Shown piece after piece: positions 53,400-61,442 of a stretch of DNA of 64,000 nt (positions are counted from its first letter, which is position 1; each line of letters starts with the position of its first letter). The notes below the pieces were generated by a model. The model had not been told where the DNA came from. It saw nothing but the letters and a program-made list of their open reading frames with translations, and ran no database searches. The position numbers and the translations under genes were made by a program. Origin of the DNA: Jiangella mangrovi (GTDB taxonomy: Bacteria; Actinomycetota; Actinomycetes; Jiangellales; Jiangellaceae); assembly GCF_014204975.1 (NCBI RefSeq), contig NZ_JACHMM010000001.1, positions 3,968,001 through 4,032,000 on the forward strand. The letters run 5' to 3'.

Positions 53400-54575
53400 A
53401 TGACCTCGCCCCTGGAACTGCTGAGCGCCGAGCACCTGCTCAGCGAGGAGGAGCGCGACCTGCGCGACGCCGTCGCCCACTTCGTCGACGACCGCGTCCG
53501 CCCGTCGATCGCGGACTGGTACGAGTCCGGGCTGTCGCCGTCCGCGGTGCGCGACCTGGCCCTCGAGGCCGGGAAGCTCGGGCTGCTCGGCATGCACCTG
53601 ACCGGCTACGGCTGCGCCGGCACCAACGCCGTCTCGTACGGCCTCGCCTGCATGGAGCTGGAGGCCGGCGACTCCGGCGTCCGCTCGCTGGTGTCGGTGC
53701 AGGGGTCGCTGGCGATGTTCGCGATCTGGAAGTTCGGCTCCGAGGAGCAGAAGCAGCAGTGGCTGCCGGGGATGGCGTCCGGCGAGCTGATCGGGTGCTT
53801 CGGGCTGACCGAGCCCGACTTCGGCTCCAACCCGGGCGGCATGCGCACCCGCGCCCGCCGCGACGGCGACGACTGGGTGCTCGACGGCACCAAGATGTGG
53901 ATCACCAACGGCTCGGTCGCCGACGTCGCGGTGGTGTGGGCGCGCTGTGTCGACGACGATGCCGTGCGCGGCTTCCTGGTGCCGGCGGGGACGCCCGGGT
54001 TCTCGGCACCTTCGATCGGGCGCAAGCTGTCGCTGCGGGCGTCGGTGACGAGCGAGCTCGTGCTGGAGGGAGTCCGGCTGCCCGCCGACGCCGTCCTGCC
54101 CGAGGTGTCCTCGCTGCGGGGGCCGCTGTCGTGCCTGAACGAGGCCCGCTTCGGCATCGTGTTCGGCGCGCTGGGCGCCGCGCGGGACTGCCTGGCGGCG
54201 GCCCTGTCGTACGTCGGGACCCGCGAAGTGTTCGACCGGCCGCTCGCGTCGTTCCAGCTCACCCAGGCCAAGCTCGCCGACATGGCGCTGGAGCTGCAGA
54301 AGGGCTACCTGCTGGCCCTGCACCTCGGCCGGCTGAAGGACTCGGGTTCGCTGACGCCGCAGCAGGTGAGCCTCGGGAAGCTGAACAACGTCCGCGAGGC
54401 GCTCGCGATCGCCCGCGAGTGCCGGACGATCCTGGGTGCCAACGGCATCACGCTGGAGTACCCGGTGCTGCGCCACGCCAACAACCTCGAGTCGGTGCTG
54501 ACGTACGAGGGCACCAGCGAGGTGCACCAGCTGGTCATCGGCCAGGCCCTGACCGGCCACAGCGCCTTCAGCTGA
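53400..54575 (+). CDS. gcdH: Glutaryl-CoA dehydrogenase
   Basis: A 391-residue acyl-CoA dehydrogenase. It follows human GCDH closely: R95 and S99 in DSGVRSLVSVQGS correspond to the glutaryl-carboxylate-binding Arg and Ser; CFGLTEPDFGSNPGGMRTRA binds FAD; E370 in TYEGTSEVH is the catalytic base. It oxidises and decarboxylates glutaryl-CoA to crotonyl-CoA. ATG 53400 lies one base after the E1 stop. Last gene of the lysine operon. Confidence 0.93.
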   Translation: MTSPLELLSAEHLLSEEERDLRDAVAHFVDDRVRPSIADWYESGLSPSAVRDLALEAGKLGLLGMHLTGYGCAGTNAVSYGLACMELEAGDSGVRSLVSVQGSLAMFAIWKFGSEEQKQQWLPGMASGELIGCFGLTEPDFGSNPGGMRTRARRDGDDWVLDGTKMWITNGSVADVAVVWARCVDDDAVRGFLVPAGTPGFSAPSIGRKLSLRASVTSELVLEGVRLPADAVLPEVSSLRGPLSCLNEARFGIVFGALGAARDCLAAALSYVGTREVFDRPLASFQLTQAKLADMALELQKGYLLALHLGRLKDSGSLTPQQVSLGKLNNVREALAIARECRTILGANGITLEYPVLRHANNLESVLTYEGTSEVHQLVIGQALTGHSAFS

Positions 54576-54585
54576 CCCCGTCCCT

Positions 54586-54639
54586 CATGATCATCCAGGA
54601 TTAGTGGCGCTATAGCCCCACCAATCCTGGATGATCATG
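54586..54639. terminator. Long palindrome ending the lysine operon (family B)
   Basis: CATGATCATCCAGGATT (54586-54602) and its exact complement (54623-54639) extend inward to GTGG/CCAC with one mismatch. It lies between gcdH and the convergent Lrp gene, 11 bases after the gcdH stop, and can stop both. Confidence 0.8.
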
Positions 54640-54673
54640 GCCGCGTCGGCGCTCCGCGGCCTTGCCGCCCCTC

Positions 54674-54723
54674 GATGGCGGGCGGTTTGGTGGCGCCAGG
54701 GCGCCACTCATCCACCCGCCATC
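54674..54723. repeat. Nested palindrome, family D, copy 2
   Basis: Outer arms GATGGCGGG/CCCGCCATC (54674-54682, 54715-54723) and inner arms GTGGCGCC/GGCGCCAC around a 2-base centre. The core GGGCGGTTTGGTGG is shared with 23955-24007. It lies just after the Lrp stop at 54737 on the minus strand. Confidence 0.7.
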
Positions 54724-54736
54724 CCGCACCCCGCCG

Positions 54737-55177
54737 TCAGGCTGTCATGGGGCGGTTCTCGTAGGCCGTCGACAGGACGATGGTGGTGCGGGTGGAGACG
54801 TTCGCCGACGACCGGATGCGGGCCAGCAGGTCCTCGAGGTCGGCGGGACGCCCCACCCGCACCTTGAGGATGTAGTTCTCGTCGCCGGCGACGGAGTAGC
54901 AGGCCTCGATCTCGGGGATGCCGGCCAGCCGGTCCGGTGAGTCGTCGGGCTGGCTCGGGTCGATCGGCTTGATGGAGATGAACGCCGTCAGCGGGAGCCC
55001 CACCGCCTCGTGGTCGACGACGACCGAGTAGCCGCGGATGACGCCGCGCTCCTCGAGCCGTCGGACGCGCTGGTGCACGGCCGACGTGGACAGGCCGGTG
55101 GACTTGCCGAGATCGGTGTAGCTCATCCGGCCGTCCCGCATCAGCAACGCCACGATCTTCCTGTCGATGTCCTCCAC
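54737..55177 (-). CDS. Lrp/AsnC-family transcriptional regulator
   Basis: A 146-residue regulator: helix-turn-helix at 4-50 (IDRKIVALLMRDGRMSYTDL, LSTSAVHQRVRRLEERGVI) and an amino-acid-binding RAM domain (TAFISIKPIDPS, IEACYSVAGDENYILKVRV). It lies tail-to-tail with the lysine degradation operon, so lysine or aminoadipate is the likely ligand. GTG 55177 is preceded by TAGAGT at 55189-55184 ending 6 bases away, so the transcript is probably leaderless. Confidence 0.92.
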   Translation of the reverse strand: MEDIDRKIVALLMRDGRMSYTDLGKSTGLSTSAVHQRVRRLEERGVIRGYSVVVDHEAVGLPLTAFISIKPIDPSQPDDSPDRLAGIPEIEACYSVAGDENYILKVRVGRPADLEDLLARIRSSANVSTRTTIVLSTAYENRPMTA

Positions 55178-55295
55178 GGGTGCACTCTAGCGTCGCCCCT
55201 GGCAGGACACCGTCGCGGCGCGCGGCACCCGTTCCATGACCGAATAGTGCAATGTCATATGGACAATTCCACAACAATCCATTACAGACACGGAC

Positions 55296-56528
55296 ATGAG
55301 CCGCAGACTCGTCGCCCTGATCACCCTCCTCACCGCCCTCCTGATCGCCCCCACCCCGGCGCAAGCCGACACCGTCGCGCCCGACCACGACCATGCCCAG
55401 GCGTGCGCCCTGCCCGGCGTCCCCGGCGAGCCCGGCGGCACCGACCGGAAGAACTGGTGGGGCGACGGCGGCCACGAGACCCGCTGGGAGCGCTACGTCC
55501 CGCCCGTTGGCCAGGTCCGCGCGATCATGCTGTTCGTCGACTTCCCCGACGCGGTCGCCTCGGCCAACGCGGCGCCGTACGACGACACCGGCTACTACTA
55601 CGACTACCTGCGCCCGGGCGCGGAGTGGCTGGAGCGCTCGTCCTACGGGAGGCTCGACTTCGAGGTCACGCCGACCCGGCAGTGGGTCCGGATGCCGCAG
55701 GCCAGCACCACCTACGGCTTCGCCCGCACCATGACGCTGTCGACCCAGACCGAGTACGTGCGCGACGCCGTCGAGGCCGCGGACCACCTGGTCGACTACT
55801 CGCAGTACGACGTCGTCCTCGTCGTGCCGCCGCGCAACGCGTCGGCCATCAGCTTCTCGCCGGGCTACGTGTCGGGGCCGGGCGACGAGATCATCGCCGA
55901 CGGCACCTGGGTGCGCCACGGCGTCACGTTCGGCCAGGACATGCGCAGCTGGGGCAGCAAGCTGCTCAGCCACGAGGCCGGCCACATCTTCGGGCTGGCC
56001 GACCTCTACGTCGAGCCGGGCGACCAGCACCGCGCGGTCCGCGGCTGGGACCTCATGGGCAACATCGGCGGCCACGCGCCGGACTTCTTCGCCTGGCACA
56101 AGTGGAAGATGGGGTGGCTCGACGACGACCAGATCGACTGCGTGACGGGTCCGGGCGTCAGCCAGCACCGGCTCACGGCGGTCGAGCGGTTCCCGTACGG
56201 CACGAAGGCGGTCGTCATCCGGACCAGCGAGACGACGGCGTACGTCGTCGAGAGCCGCCGGAGGTTCGAGCACGACGTCCAGGCCTGCAGCACGGGGGCG
56301 CTGGTGTACTCGGTGGACTCGCAGAAGCGGTCGGCGCAGGCACCGATCTGGGTGGTCGACGCCAGCCCCGGCGCCGGCGGCAGCACCCGTCAGTGCACCG
56401 ATCTGGACCACGCCACGCTCTCGCTCGACGGCGTCACCTCGCTCACGCTGCCCGAGGGCATCACCGTCGAGATCGTCCGCCAGTCCGGCCTGAGCGACAC
56501 CGTTACGGTCACCTGGCCCGGCGACTGA
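55296..56528 (+). CDS. Secreted M6-like zinc metalloprotease
   Basis: A 410-residue secreted protein: signal peptide LVALITLLTALLIAPTPAQA, then an M6-type catalytic domain (AIMLFVDFPDA, GRLDFEVTPTRQWVRMP) with zinc motif HEAGHIFGLAD (H226, H230, D236; E227 catalytic) and WDLMGNIGGHAPDFFAWHKWKMGWL, the met-turn region. The C-terminal 130 residues are beta-rich. The upstream region is unusually AT-rich and has TGTCATATGGACA (55253-55265), a possible operator. Confidence 0.88.
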   Translation: MSRRLVALITLLTALLIAPTPAQADTVAPDHDHAQACALPGVPGEPGGTDRKNWWGDGGHETRWERYVPPVGQVRAIMLFVDFPDAVASANAAPYDDTGYYYDYLRPGAEWLERSSYGRLDFEVTPTRQWVRMPQASTTYGFARTMTLSTQTEYVRDAVEAADHLVDYSQYDVVLVVPPRNASAISFSPGYVSGPGDEIIADGTWVRHGVTFGQDMRSWGSKLLSHEAGHIFGLADLYVEPGDQHRAVRGWDLMGNIGGHAPDFFAWHKWKMGWLDDDQIDCVTGPGVSQHRLTAVERFPYGTKAVVIRTSETTAYVVESRRRFEHDVQACSTGALVYSVDSQKRSAQAPIWVVDASPGAGGSTRQCTDLDHATLSLDGVTSLTLPEGITVEIVRQSGLSDTVTVTWPGD

Positions 56529-56553
56529 GGCCGCCCGGTGGCACGATGACCGG

Positions 56554-57591
56554 ATGGACCTGGCAGCGGCGCGCGCCCTCTTCTCCCCCGACCCCGGCTG
56601 GCTGAACACCGCGAGCTACGGCCTGCCGCCGTCCACCGCGTGGGCGGCGCTGCAGGCCGCGCTCGACGAGTGGCGGCACGGCCGGGTGTCGTGGGAGGGC
56701 TGGGGCGAGTCGACAGCGCGGGCGCGGACGGCGTTCGCTCGGCTCGTGCACGCCGACGAGGCCGACGTGACGACGGGCGCCCAGGTGTCGCAGCTGGTCG
56801 GGCAGCTGGCCGCGTCGGTGCCGGACGGGACCGTCGTGCTGGCGCCCGAGGAGGACTTCACCTCGCTGCTCTTCCCCTGGTTCGCCCAGCAGCACCGCGG
56901 TGTGGTGGTGCGGACGGCGCCCGCCGCGACCCTCGCCGACGCCGTCACGCCCGACGTCGACGTGGTCGCGTTCAGCCTCGTGCAGTCCGCCACGGGCGCT
57001 GTGGCCGACGTCGACGCCGTCGTCGCCGCGGCAGGTGAGGCAGGCGCATCGACGGTCGTCGATGCGACCCAGGCGGTCGGCTGGCTGCCGGTCGACGCCC
57101 GGCGGTTCGACGCCCTGGTCGCGGGCGGGTACAAGTGGCAGCTCTCGCCGCGTGGGACGGCGTTCCTGGTCACGACGGCGCAGCTGCGGTCGCGGGTGGT
57201 GCCGTCGCAGGCCGGGTGGTGGGCGGGCGAGGACCCGTTCGGCTCGTACTACGGGCCGCCGCTGCGCCTCGCCGCCGACGCGCGACGGCTGGACCTGTCG
57301 CCCGCGTGGTTCTCCTGGGTCGGCGCCGCGCCGGCGCTGGAGCTGCTCGCATCGGTGGGCGTCGATGCGGTGCACGACTGGAACGTGGGGCTGGCGAACC
57401 GGTTCCTCGACGGGCTCGGGCTGGCGCCGGGCGACTCCGCGATCGTGTCGGTGGACGTGCCCGGCGCGCAGGAGCGGCTCGAGGCGGCCGGCGTGCGGGC
57501 GGCGGTGCGCGGCGGCCGGCTGCGCGCGTCGTTCCACCTGTACTCCACCGAGGACGACGTCGACCGCGCCGTCGAGGCCCTGACCAGCTGA
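56554..57591 (+). CDS. Aminotransferase class V-fold PLP protein
   Basis: A 345-residue fold-type I PLP protein of the class V/NifS-like group: STVVDATQAVGWLPVDARRF supplies the Asp for the pyridine nitrogen and AGGYKWQLSPRG the Schiff-base lysine K194. LNTASYGLPPSTAWAAL is the usual opening of isopenicillin-epimerase-like or kynureninase-like members. No cysteine for desulfurase activity is near the active site. It follows the protease gene by 25 bases. Reaction unknown. Confidence 0.85.
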   Translation: MDLAAARALFSPDPGWLNTASYGLPPSTAWAALQAALDEWRHGRVSWEGWGESTARARTAFARLVHADEADVTTGAQVSQLVGQLAASVPDGTVVLAPEEDFTSLLFPWFAQQHRGVVVRTAPAATLADAVTPDVDVVAFSLVQSATGAVADVDAVVAAAGEAGASTVVDATQAVGWLPVDARRFDALVAGGYKWQLSPRGTAFLVTTAQLRSRVVPSQAGWWAGEDPFGSYYGPPLRLAADARRLDLSPAWFSWVGAAPALELLASVGVDAVHDWNVGLANRFLDGLGLAPGDSAIVSVDVPGAQERLEAAGVRAAVRGGRLRASFHLYSTEDDVDRAVEALTS

Positions 57592-57682
57592 TGTCACATT
57601 CGCGGGCGTCAATCCGTCCCAGTGTCAGTCCCGCCGGGCAGACTGGCGGGGTGCCGCAGACACAGCACCGGATGGAGTACCC

Positions 57683-59035
57683 ATGAACACCCTCGACGGC
57701 TTCCGCACCTCCCTGACCGGCCGGGCCTACAAGCCCGGAGACGACGGCTACGACGACGTCCGGCGGCCGTGGAACCTGCTCATCGACCAGCACCCCGGCG
57801 TGGTGGTGGCGGCCGAGACCCCGGCCGACGTCCAGGCGGCGGTCCGGCTGGCCCGCGAGCGCGGCCTGCCGTTCGCCGTCCAGTCCTCCGGCCACGGCGC
57901 CGTGCGCGGCAACGACGACGGCGTCGTCGTCAACGTCACCCGGCTCACGGGGGTCGAGGTCGACGCCGAGCGCAAGGTCGCCCGCATCGTCGGCGGCACC
58001 CGCTGGCGCGAGGTCCTCGAGGCGACCGCCCCGCACCAGCTCGCCGGCCTGTCCGGCACGGCGCCCACCGTCGGTGCCGTCGGCTACTCCATGGGCGCCG
58101 GCCTGGGCCTGCTGCTGCGCAGCCACGGCTTCGCCGCCGACAGCATCGTGGCGGCCGACGTCGTCACCGCCGGCGGCGAGCTGGTGCGGGCGAGCGCCGA
58201 CGAGAACCCCGACCTGCTGTGGGCGCTCAAGGGCGGCGGCGGCAACTTCGGCGTGGTGACGGCGCTCGAGGTGCGGCTGCACCACGTGCCGGCCGTCCAC
58301 AACGGCACCATGATCTACCCCGGCGCGCGGGCCGCCGAGGTGCTGCGCACCTGGGCCGACTGGACTGGCCAGGTCTCCGACGACGTCTCCGCGGCGGCCA
58401 TGGTCATGACGGTCCCGCCGGCGCCGACGGTGCCCGAGCCGCTGCGCGGCCAGCACGTCGTCATGCTGCGGGCCACCATCGCCGCCGACCACGGCGCCGA
58501 GCTCGACGCGCTGCGCTCCGCGCTCGGCGAGCCCATCGCCGACATGTTCCGCACCATGACGTACCTCGAGGCGGCGCTCTCGGGCAGCGAGCCCACCGAC
58601 CCCATGCCGGCGGCCGGGCGCAGCACCGCGCTGGGCGAACTGAGCGACGACGTCATCGGCGCGCTGGTGGGGCTGACCGAGCCGGGCTCGCCGGTCCCGG
58701 GCATCGAGATCCGCCACCTCGGCGGCGCCGCGGCCAAAGAGCAGGACAGCCCCGTCTCGCACCGCGACGCCCCGTACATCGCGGCGGCGCACGCCATGGC
58801 CGCCACACCGGAGCAACTGGCCACCGTCGAGGAGCGCCTCGACCACGGCTTCGCCGCCCTCGGCGACGCCGCCCGGCCGCACGGGTTCCTCAACTTCCTC
58901 GAGCCTGGCTCCACGCCCGAGGTGGTGAAGGCCGCCTACTCCCCTGCCGCCTACCAGCGGCTGCAGCAGGTCAAGACGGCTTGGGACCCCGAGAACCTGT
59001 TCCAGTACACCCACAACATCCCGCCGGCGACCTGA
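57683..59035 (+). CDS. FAD-linked oxidase, berberine-bridge-enzyme type
   Basis: A 450-residue flavoprotein with an N-terminal PCMH-type FAD domain (VVVAAETPADVQAAVRLARE, FAVQSSGHGAVRG with the His that usually links FAD, and TVGAVGYSMGAGLGLLLRSHG) and a C-terminal BBE segment (SPAAYQRLQQVKTAWDPENLFQYTHNI). Such enzymes oxidise sugars, alcohols or alkaloid-like compounds. No Tat or Sec signal is present. GGAG precedes ATG 57683. No cysteine is seen for a second flavin link. Confidence 0.88.
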   Translation: MNTLDGFRTSLTGRAYKPGDDGYDDVRRPWNLLIDQHPGVVVAAETPADVQAAVRLARERGLPFAVQSSGHGAVRGNDDGVVVNVTRLTGVEVDAERKVARIVGGTRWREVLEATAPHQLAGLSGTAPTVGAVGYSMGAGLGLLLRSHGFAADSIVAADVVTAGGELVRASADENPDLLWALKGGGGNFGVVTALEVRLHHVPAVHNGTMIYPGARAAEVLRTWADWTGQVSDDVSAAAMVMTVPPAPTVPEPLRGQHVVMLRATIAADHGAELDALRSALGEPIADMFRTMTYLEAALSGSEPTDPMPAAGRSTALGELSDDVIGALVGLTEPGSPVPGIEIRHLGGAAAKEQDSPVSHRDAPYIAAAHAMAATPEQLATVEERLDHGFAALGDAARPHGFLNFLEPGSTPEVVKAAYSPAAYQRLQQVKTAWDPENLFQYTHNIPPAT

Positions 59036-59060
59036 TCACCAGCCCTGCGGGGGCCGCTTT

Positions 59061-59116
59061 CCATGATCATCAAGGATTCACCACACCATAGGGGGTCGGA
59101 TCCTTGATGATCATGG
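59061..59116. terminator. Dispersed palindrome, family B, after the FAD oxidase
   Basis: CCATGATCATCAAGGAT (59061-59077) and its exact complement (59100-59116), loop 22 bases. The right arm shares TGATCATGG with the next palindrome. Confidence 0.8.
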
Positions 59117-59164
59117 AGAAGGTCGGCTCAAACGGGCCTCGGAAGCCGACCTTCTCCATGATCA
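59108..59164. repeat. Dispersed palindrome, family A, copy 3
   Basis: Twenty-one-base arms (59108-59128 and 59144-59164) with the family A core TGATCATGGAGAAGGTCGGC, loop 15 bases. It overlaps the family B palindrome, giving two mutually exclusive hairpins. The 263-base repeat begins 6 bases later. Confidence 0.85.
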
Positions 59165-59170
59165 ACAGCG

Positions 59171-59433
59171 AGCGGCCGGCGGAACTGGACCACAGCGAGA
59201 CCAATGGCCAAACCACGCGAGAACAGCTAGCGGCCAGCGCAACCCCACACCAGCGGCAAGAAGGGCGTGGCCATTCCGGGGGAAGGGCCCTGGTGCTGTG
59301 AAAGGCGAGGGCGCGGCGGTGCGGGTCAAGTCCAGCGCCCCCCACCACAGCGGCGACGCAACCACGGCGCGCGCAGACTCGAGGCGCGCCGCCGCGCCCT
59401 CGACAATCGAGACAGCAGTGGGCCCGACCCACG
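59171..59433 (-). repeat. 263-base dispersed non-coding repeat, family C, copy 2
   Basis: Inverted copy of 36004-36266, of the same length. The complementary GC blocks that form the foldback are kept in both. It lies between convergent genes. The stretch 59036-59463 holds only these repeats and no gene. Confidence 0.85.
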
Positions 59434-59463
59434 CTCGGACGCCACCGCCGAACTCGGCAAACC

Positions 59464-61086
59464 TCACTCCGACTGTTCAGCCGCCTCAGCCGCAGTGAGG
59501 CGGAGCCGGGCCGACGCCAACGATCGCGCCCAGCCGGCCGCCGCCGGGTCGGGCGGACGCTGCCAGTGCCAGTCGGTCAGTGCCTGGTAGGCCGCCGCCA
59601 CGGACAGCAGCCGGTCCTCGGCGTACGGCCGGCCGCCCAGGATGGTGCCGATCGGAATGCCCCCGGAGAACCCGATCGGCAGCGCCAGCTCCGGCAGCCC
59701 GATGATGTCGAACGGCACCGGCGACGTCTGCACCACGACGTCGCACTGCGAGAACAGGTCGTCGAGCACCCGCTCCAGCAGCACCAGTTTGGCCCGCTGG
59801 CCGGTCACGTACTCGTCGGCGCCCATCAGCGCGCCCTGCAGCCAGCTGGTCAGCGACACCCCGAACAGCTTGAGGTCCTGGCGCAGGTACGGGACGAACG
59901 GCTCGGCCCGCTCCGGCAGCCGGACGTCGTTGAACCGGCCGGTCAGCACGTCCCACTCGTCGGGCAGCGTCACGTCCACCACGGAACAGCCCTCGATGCC
60001 GGCCAGGGTGTCGAGGAACGCCCGCCGCGCGGCCGCCGTCGGGCTGGTCCCGGACAGGAACCCGGGGATGACGCCGATCCGGGTCTTCCACCGCAGCCTC
60101 ACCCGCGAGCCCGAGCCCCGGTACACCGGCGTGGCCGCGGAGACCAGGTTCGGCACCGGCGGCAGCCCCTGCGTGCGGGGGTCGTTGACGTCCTCACCGG
60201 CCATGGCCTGCAGCATGATCGCCGCGTCCTTGGCGTCCCTGGCCAGCGGTCCCGGGTGGTCGCGCGAGTAGGTCAGCGGCACGATCCCGTACAGCGACGC
60301 GCGGCCCATGGTCGGCTTGAGGCCGGTGAGGTTCTGCGCGTTCGACGGCGCCGTGATCGACCCGCCGGTCTGCGTGCCGATGCCCGACGTCGCCAGCCGC
60401 CCGGCCACCGCCGTCGCCGTCCCCGTCGACGATCCGCCGGGGTTGGTCGTCGGGTTCGACGGCGTCCACGCGTTCACCGTGGTCACGACTCCGTCCGGCG
60501 TGGTCGCGCGGGTGGTCGCCAGCGGGCCCATCTGGGTCTTGCCCAGGACGATGCCGCCGGCCGCGGTCAGCCGGGCCACCGCCGTCGCGTCGAACGGCGG
60601 CACGAAGTCGGCGAAGACGTACGAGTTCGCCGTCGTCGGCACGCCGGCCGTGTAGTAGTTGTCCTTGATCGCCAGCGGGATCCCGTGCAGCGGGCCGTGG
60701 TACCGGCCGCGCCGCAGCGCACGGGCGGCAGCAGCCGCCTCGGCGGTGAGCACCAGGTTGAACGCCTGGTAGGTGCCGTCGAACGCGGCGATGCGGTCCA
60801 GGTGCGCCTCGACCAGCGCCTCCGGCCGCAGCCGGCCCTCCCGGATCAGCCAGGCGGCCTCGGCGATGGTCAGCTCGGTGAGGTCGGCGAGCGCCTCGGG
60901 CCGCGGCTCGGTGTAGGCGTCCGGGTGCGGGCTCGACCCCGACCGGGTGGCGACGGGGCCGACCGGGCCCGCGAACGCGACCTGCGGCAGCCCGACGGCG
61001 CCGGCCACCGCCGCGCCGGCCCCGAGCACCGCCATGCGGGCCAGGAACGAGCGCCGGTCGACGTGGACGTCCTGCGGCCCCGTCAC
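59464..61086 (-). CDS. Tat-exported amidase (amidase-signature family)
   Basis: A 540-residue enzyme. A twin-arginine signal (VDRRSFLARMAVLGAGAAVA) sends the folded protein out of the cell. The Ser-Ser-Lys triad is K141 (AIKDNYY), S219 (NPGGSSTGTA) and S243 (GTQTGGSITAPS). The substrate amide is unknown. GTG 61086 is preferred: it overlaps the stop of the small upstream gene (GTGA) and has GGAGGG in front; GTG 61098 would add four residues. Confidence 0.88.
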   Translation of the reverse strand: MTGPQDVHVDRRSFLARMAVLGAGAAVAGAVGLPQVAFAGPVGPVATRSGSSPHPDAYTEPRPEALADLTELTIAEAAWLIREGRLRPEALVEAHLDRIAAFDGTYQAFNLVLTAEAAAAARALRRGRYHGPLHGIPLAIKDNYYTAGVPTTANSYVFADFVPPFDATAVARLTAAGGIVLGKTQMGPLATTRATTPDGVVTTVNAWTPSNPTTNPGGSSTGTATAVAGRLATSGIGTQTGGSITAPSNAQNLTGLKPTMGRASLYGIVPLTYSRDHPGPLARDAKDAAIMLQAMAGEDVNDPRTQGLPPVPNLVSAATPVYRGSGSRVRLRWKTRIGVIPGFLSGTSPTAAARRAFLDTLAGIEGCSVVDVTLPDEWDVLTGRFNDVRLPERAEPFVPYLRQDLKLFGVSLTSWLQGALMGADEYVTGQRAKLVLLERVLDDLFSQCDVVVQTSPVPFDIIGLPELALPIGFSGGIPIGTILGGRPYAEDRLLSVAAAYQALTDWHWQRPPDPAAAGWARSLASARLRLTAAEAAEQSE

Positions 61087-61364
61087 GACTCCCTCCACGC
61101 CGTGCTGATGGACGGATACAGCATCGGGGCGGCCTGCTGCGACACCTCGACGCTGGGCGCCGGCGGCACCCAGGCGCTGATCTCGGCCAGCGAGGACCGG
61201 ACGAACGAGCGCAGCGACGACAGGACGGCGGCCTGGCCGGGCGCGCCGGTCTCGGGGTCGTCGGCCGTGCCGGGCGGCAATTGGCCGAGGTCGATGCCGA
61301 CGGCCGCGAGCCGGGCCCGGATCATGATGTCGAGCTCGGCGTCGGTGGGTGGGGTGGGCGCCAT
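61083..61364 (-). CDS. Small protein coupled to the Tat amidase
   Basis: A 93-residue soluble protein beginning MAPTPPTDAELDIMIRARLA. Two predicted helices (DAELDIMIRARLAAVGIDL and GQAAVLSSLRSFVRSSLAEI) are joined by a Pro/Gly linker; the C-terminus is extended. No signal peptide or metal site. The 4-base overlap with the amidase gene suggests it acts with it, perhaps riding through Tat as a bound partner; that is speculation. I do not recognise the family. Confidence 0.68.
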   Translation of the reverse strand: MAPTPPTDAELDIMIRARLAAVGIDLGQLPPGTADDPETGAPGQAAVLSSLRSFVRSSLAEISAWVPPAPSVEVSQQAAPMLYPSISTAWRES

Positions 61365-61442
61365 GTCGCTCCTCGAGGGTGGGACGGACGGGGGTGCCCG
61401 AACACTCTCGTGCGGAACGGTTTCGGCGCTATGTCGGCAACG

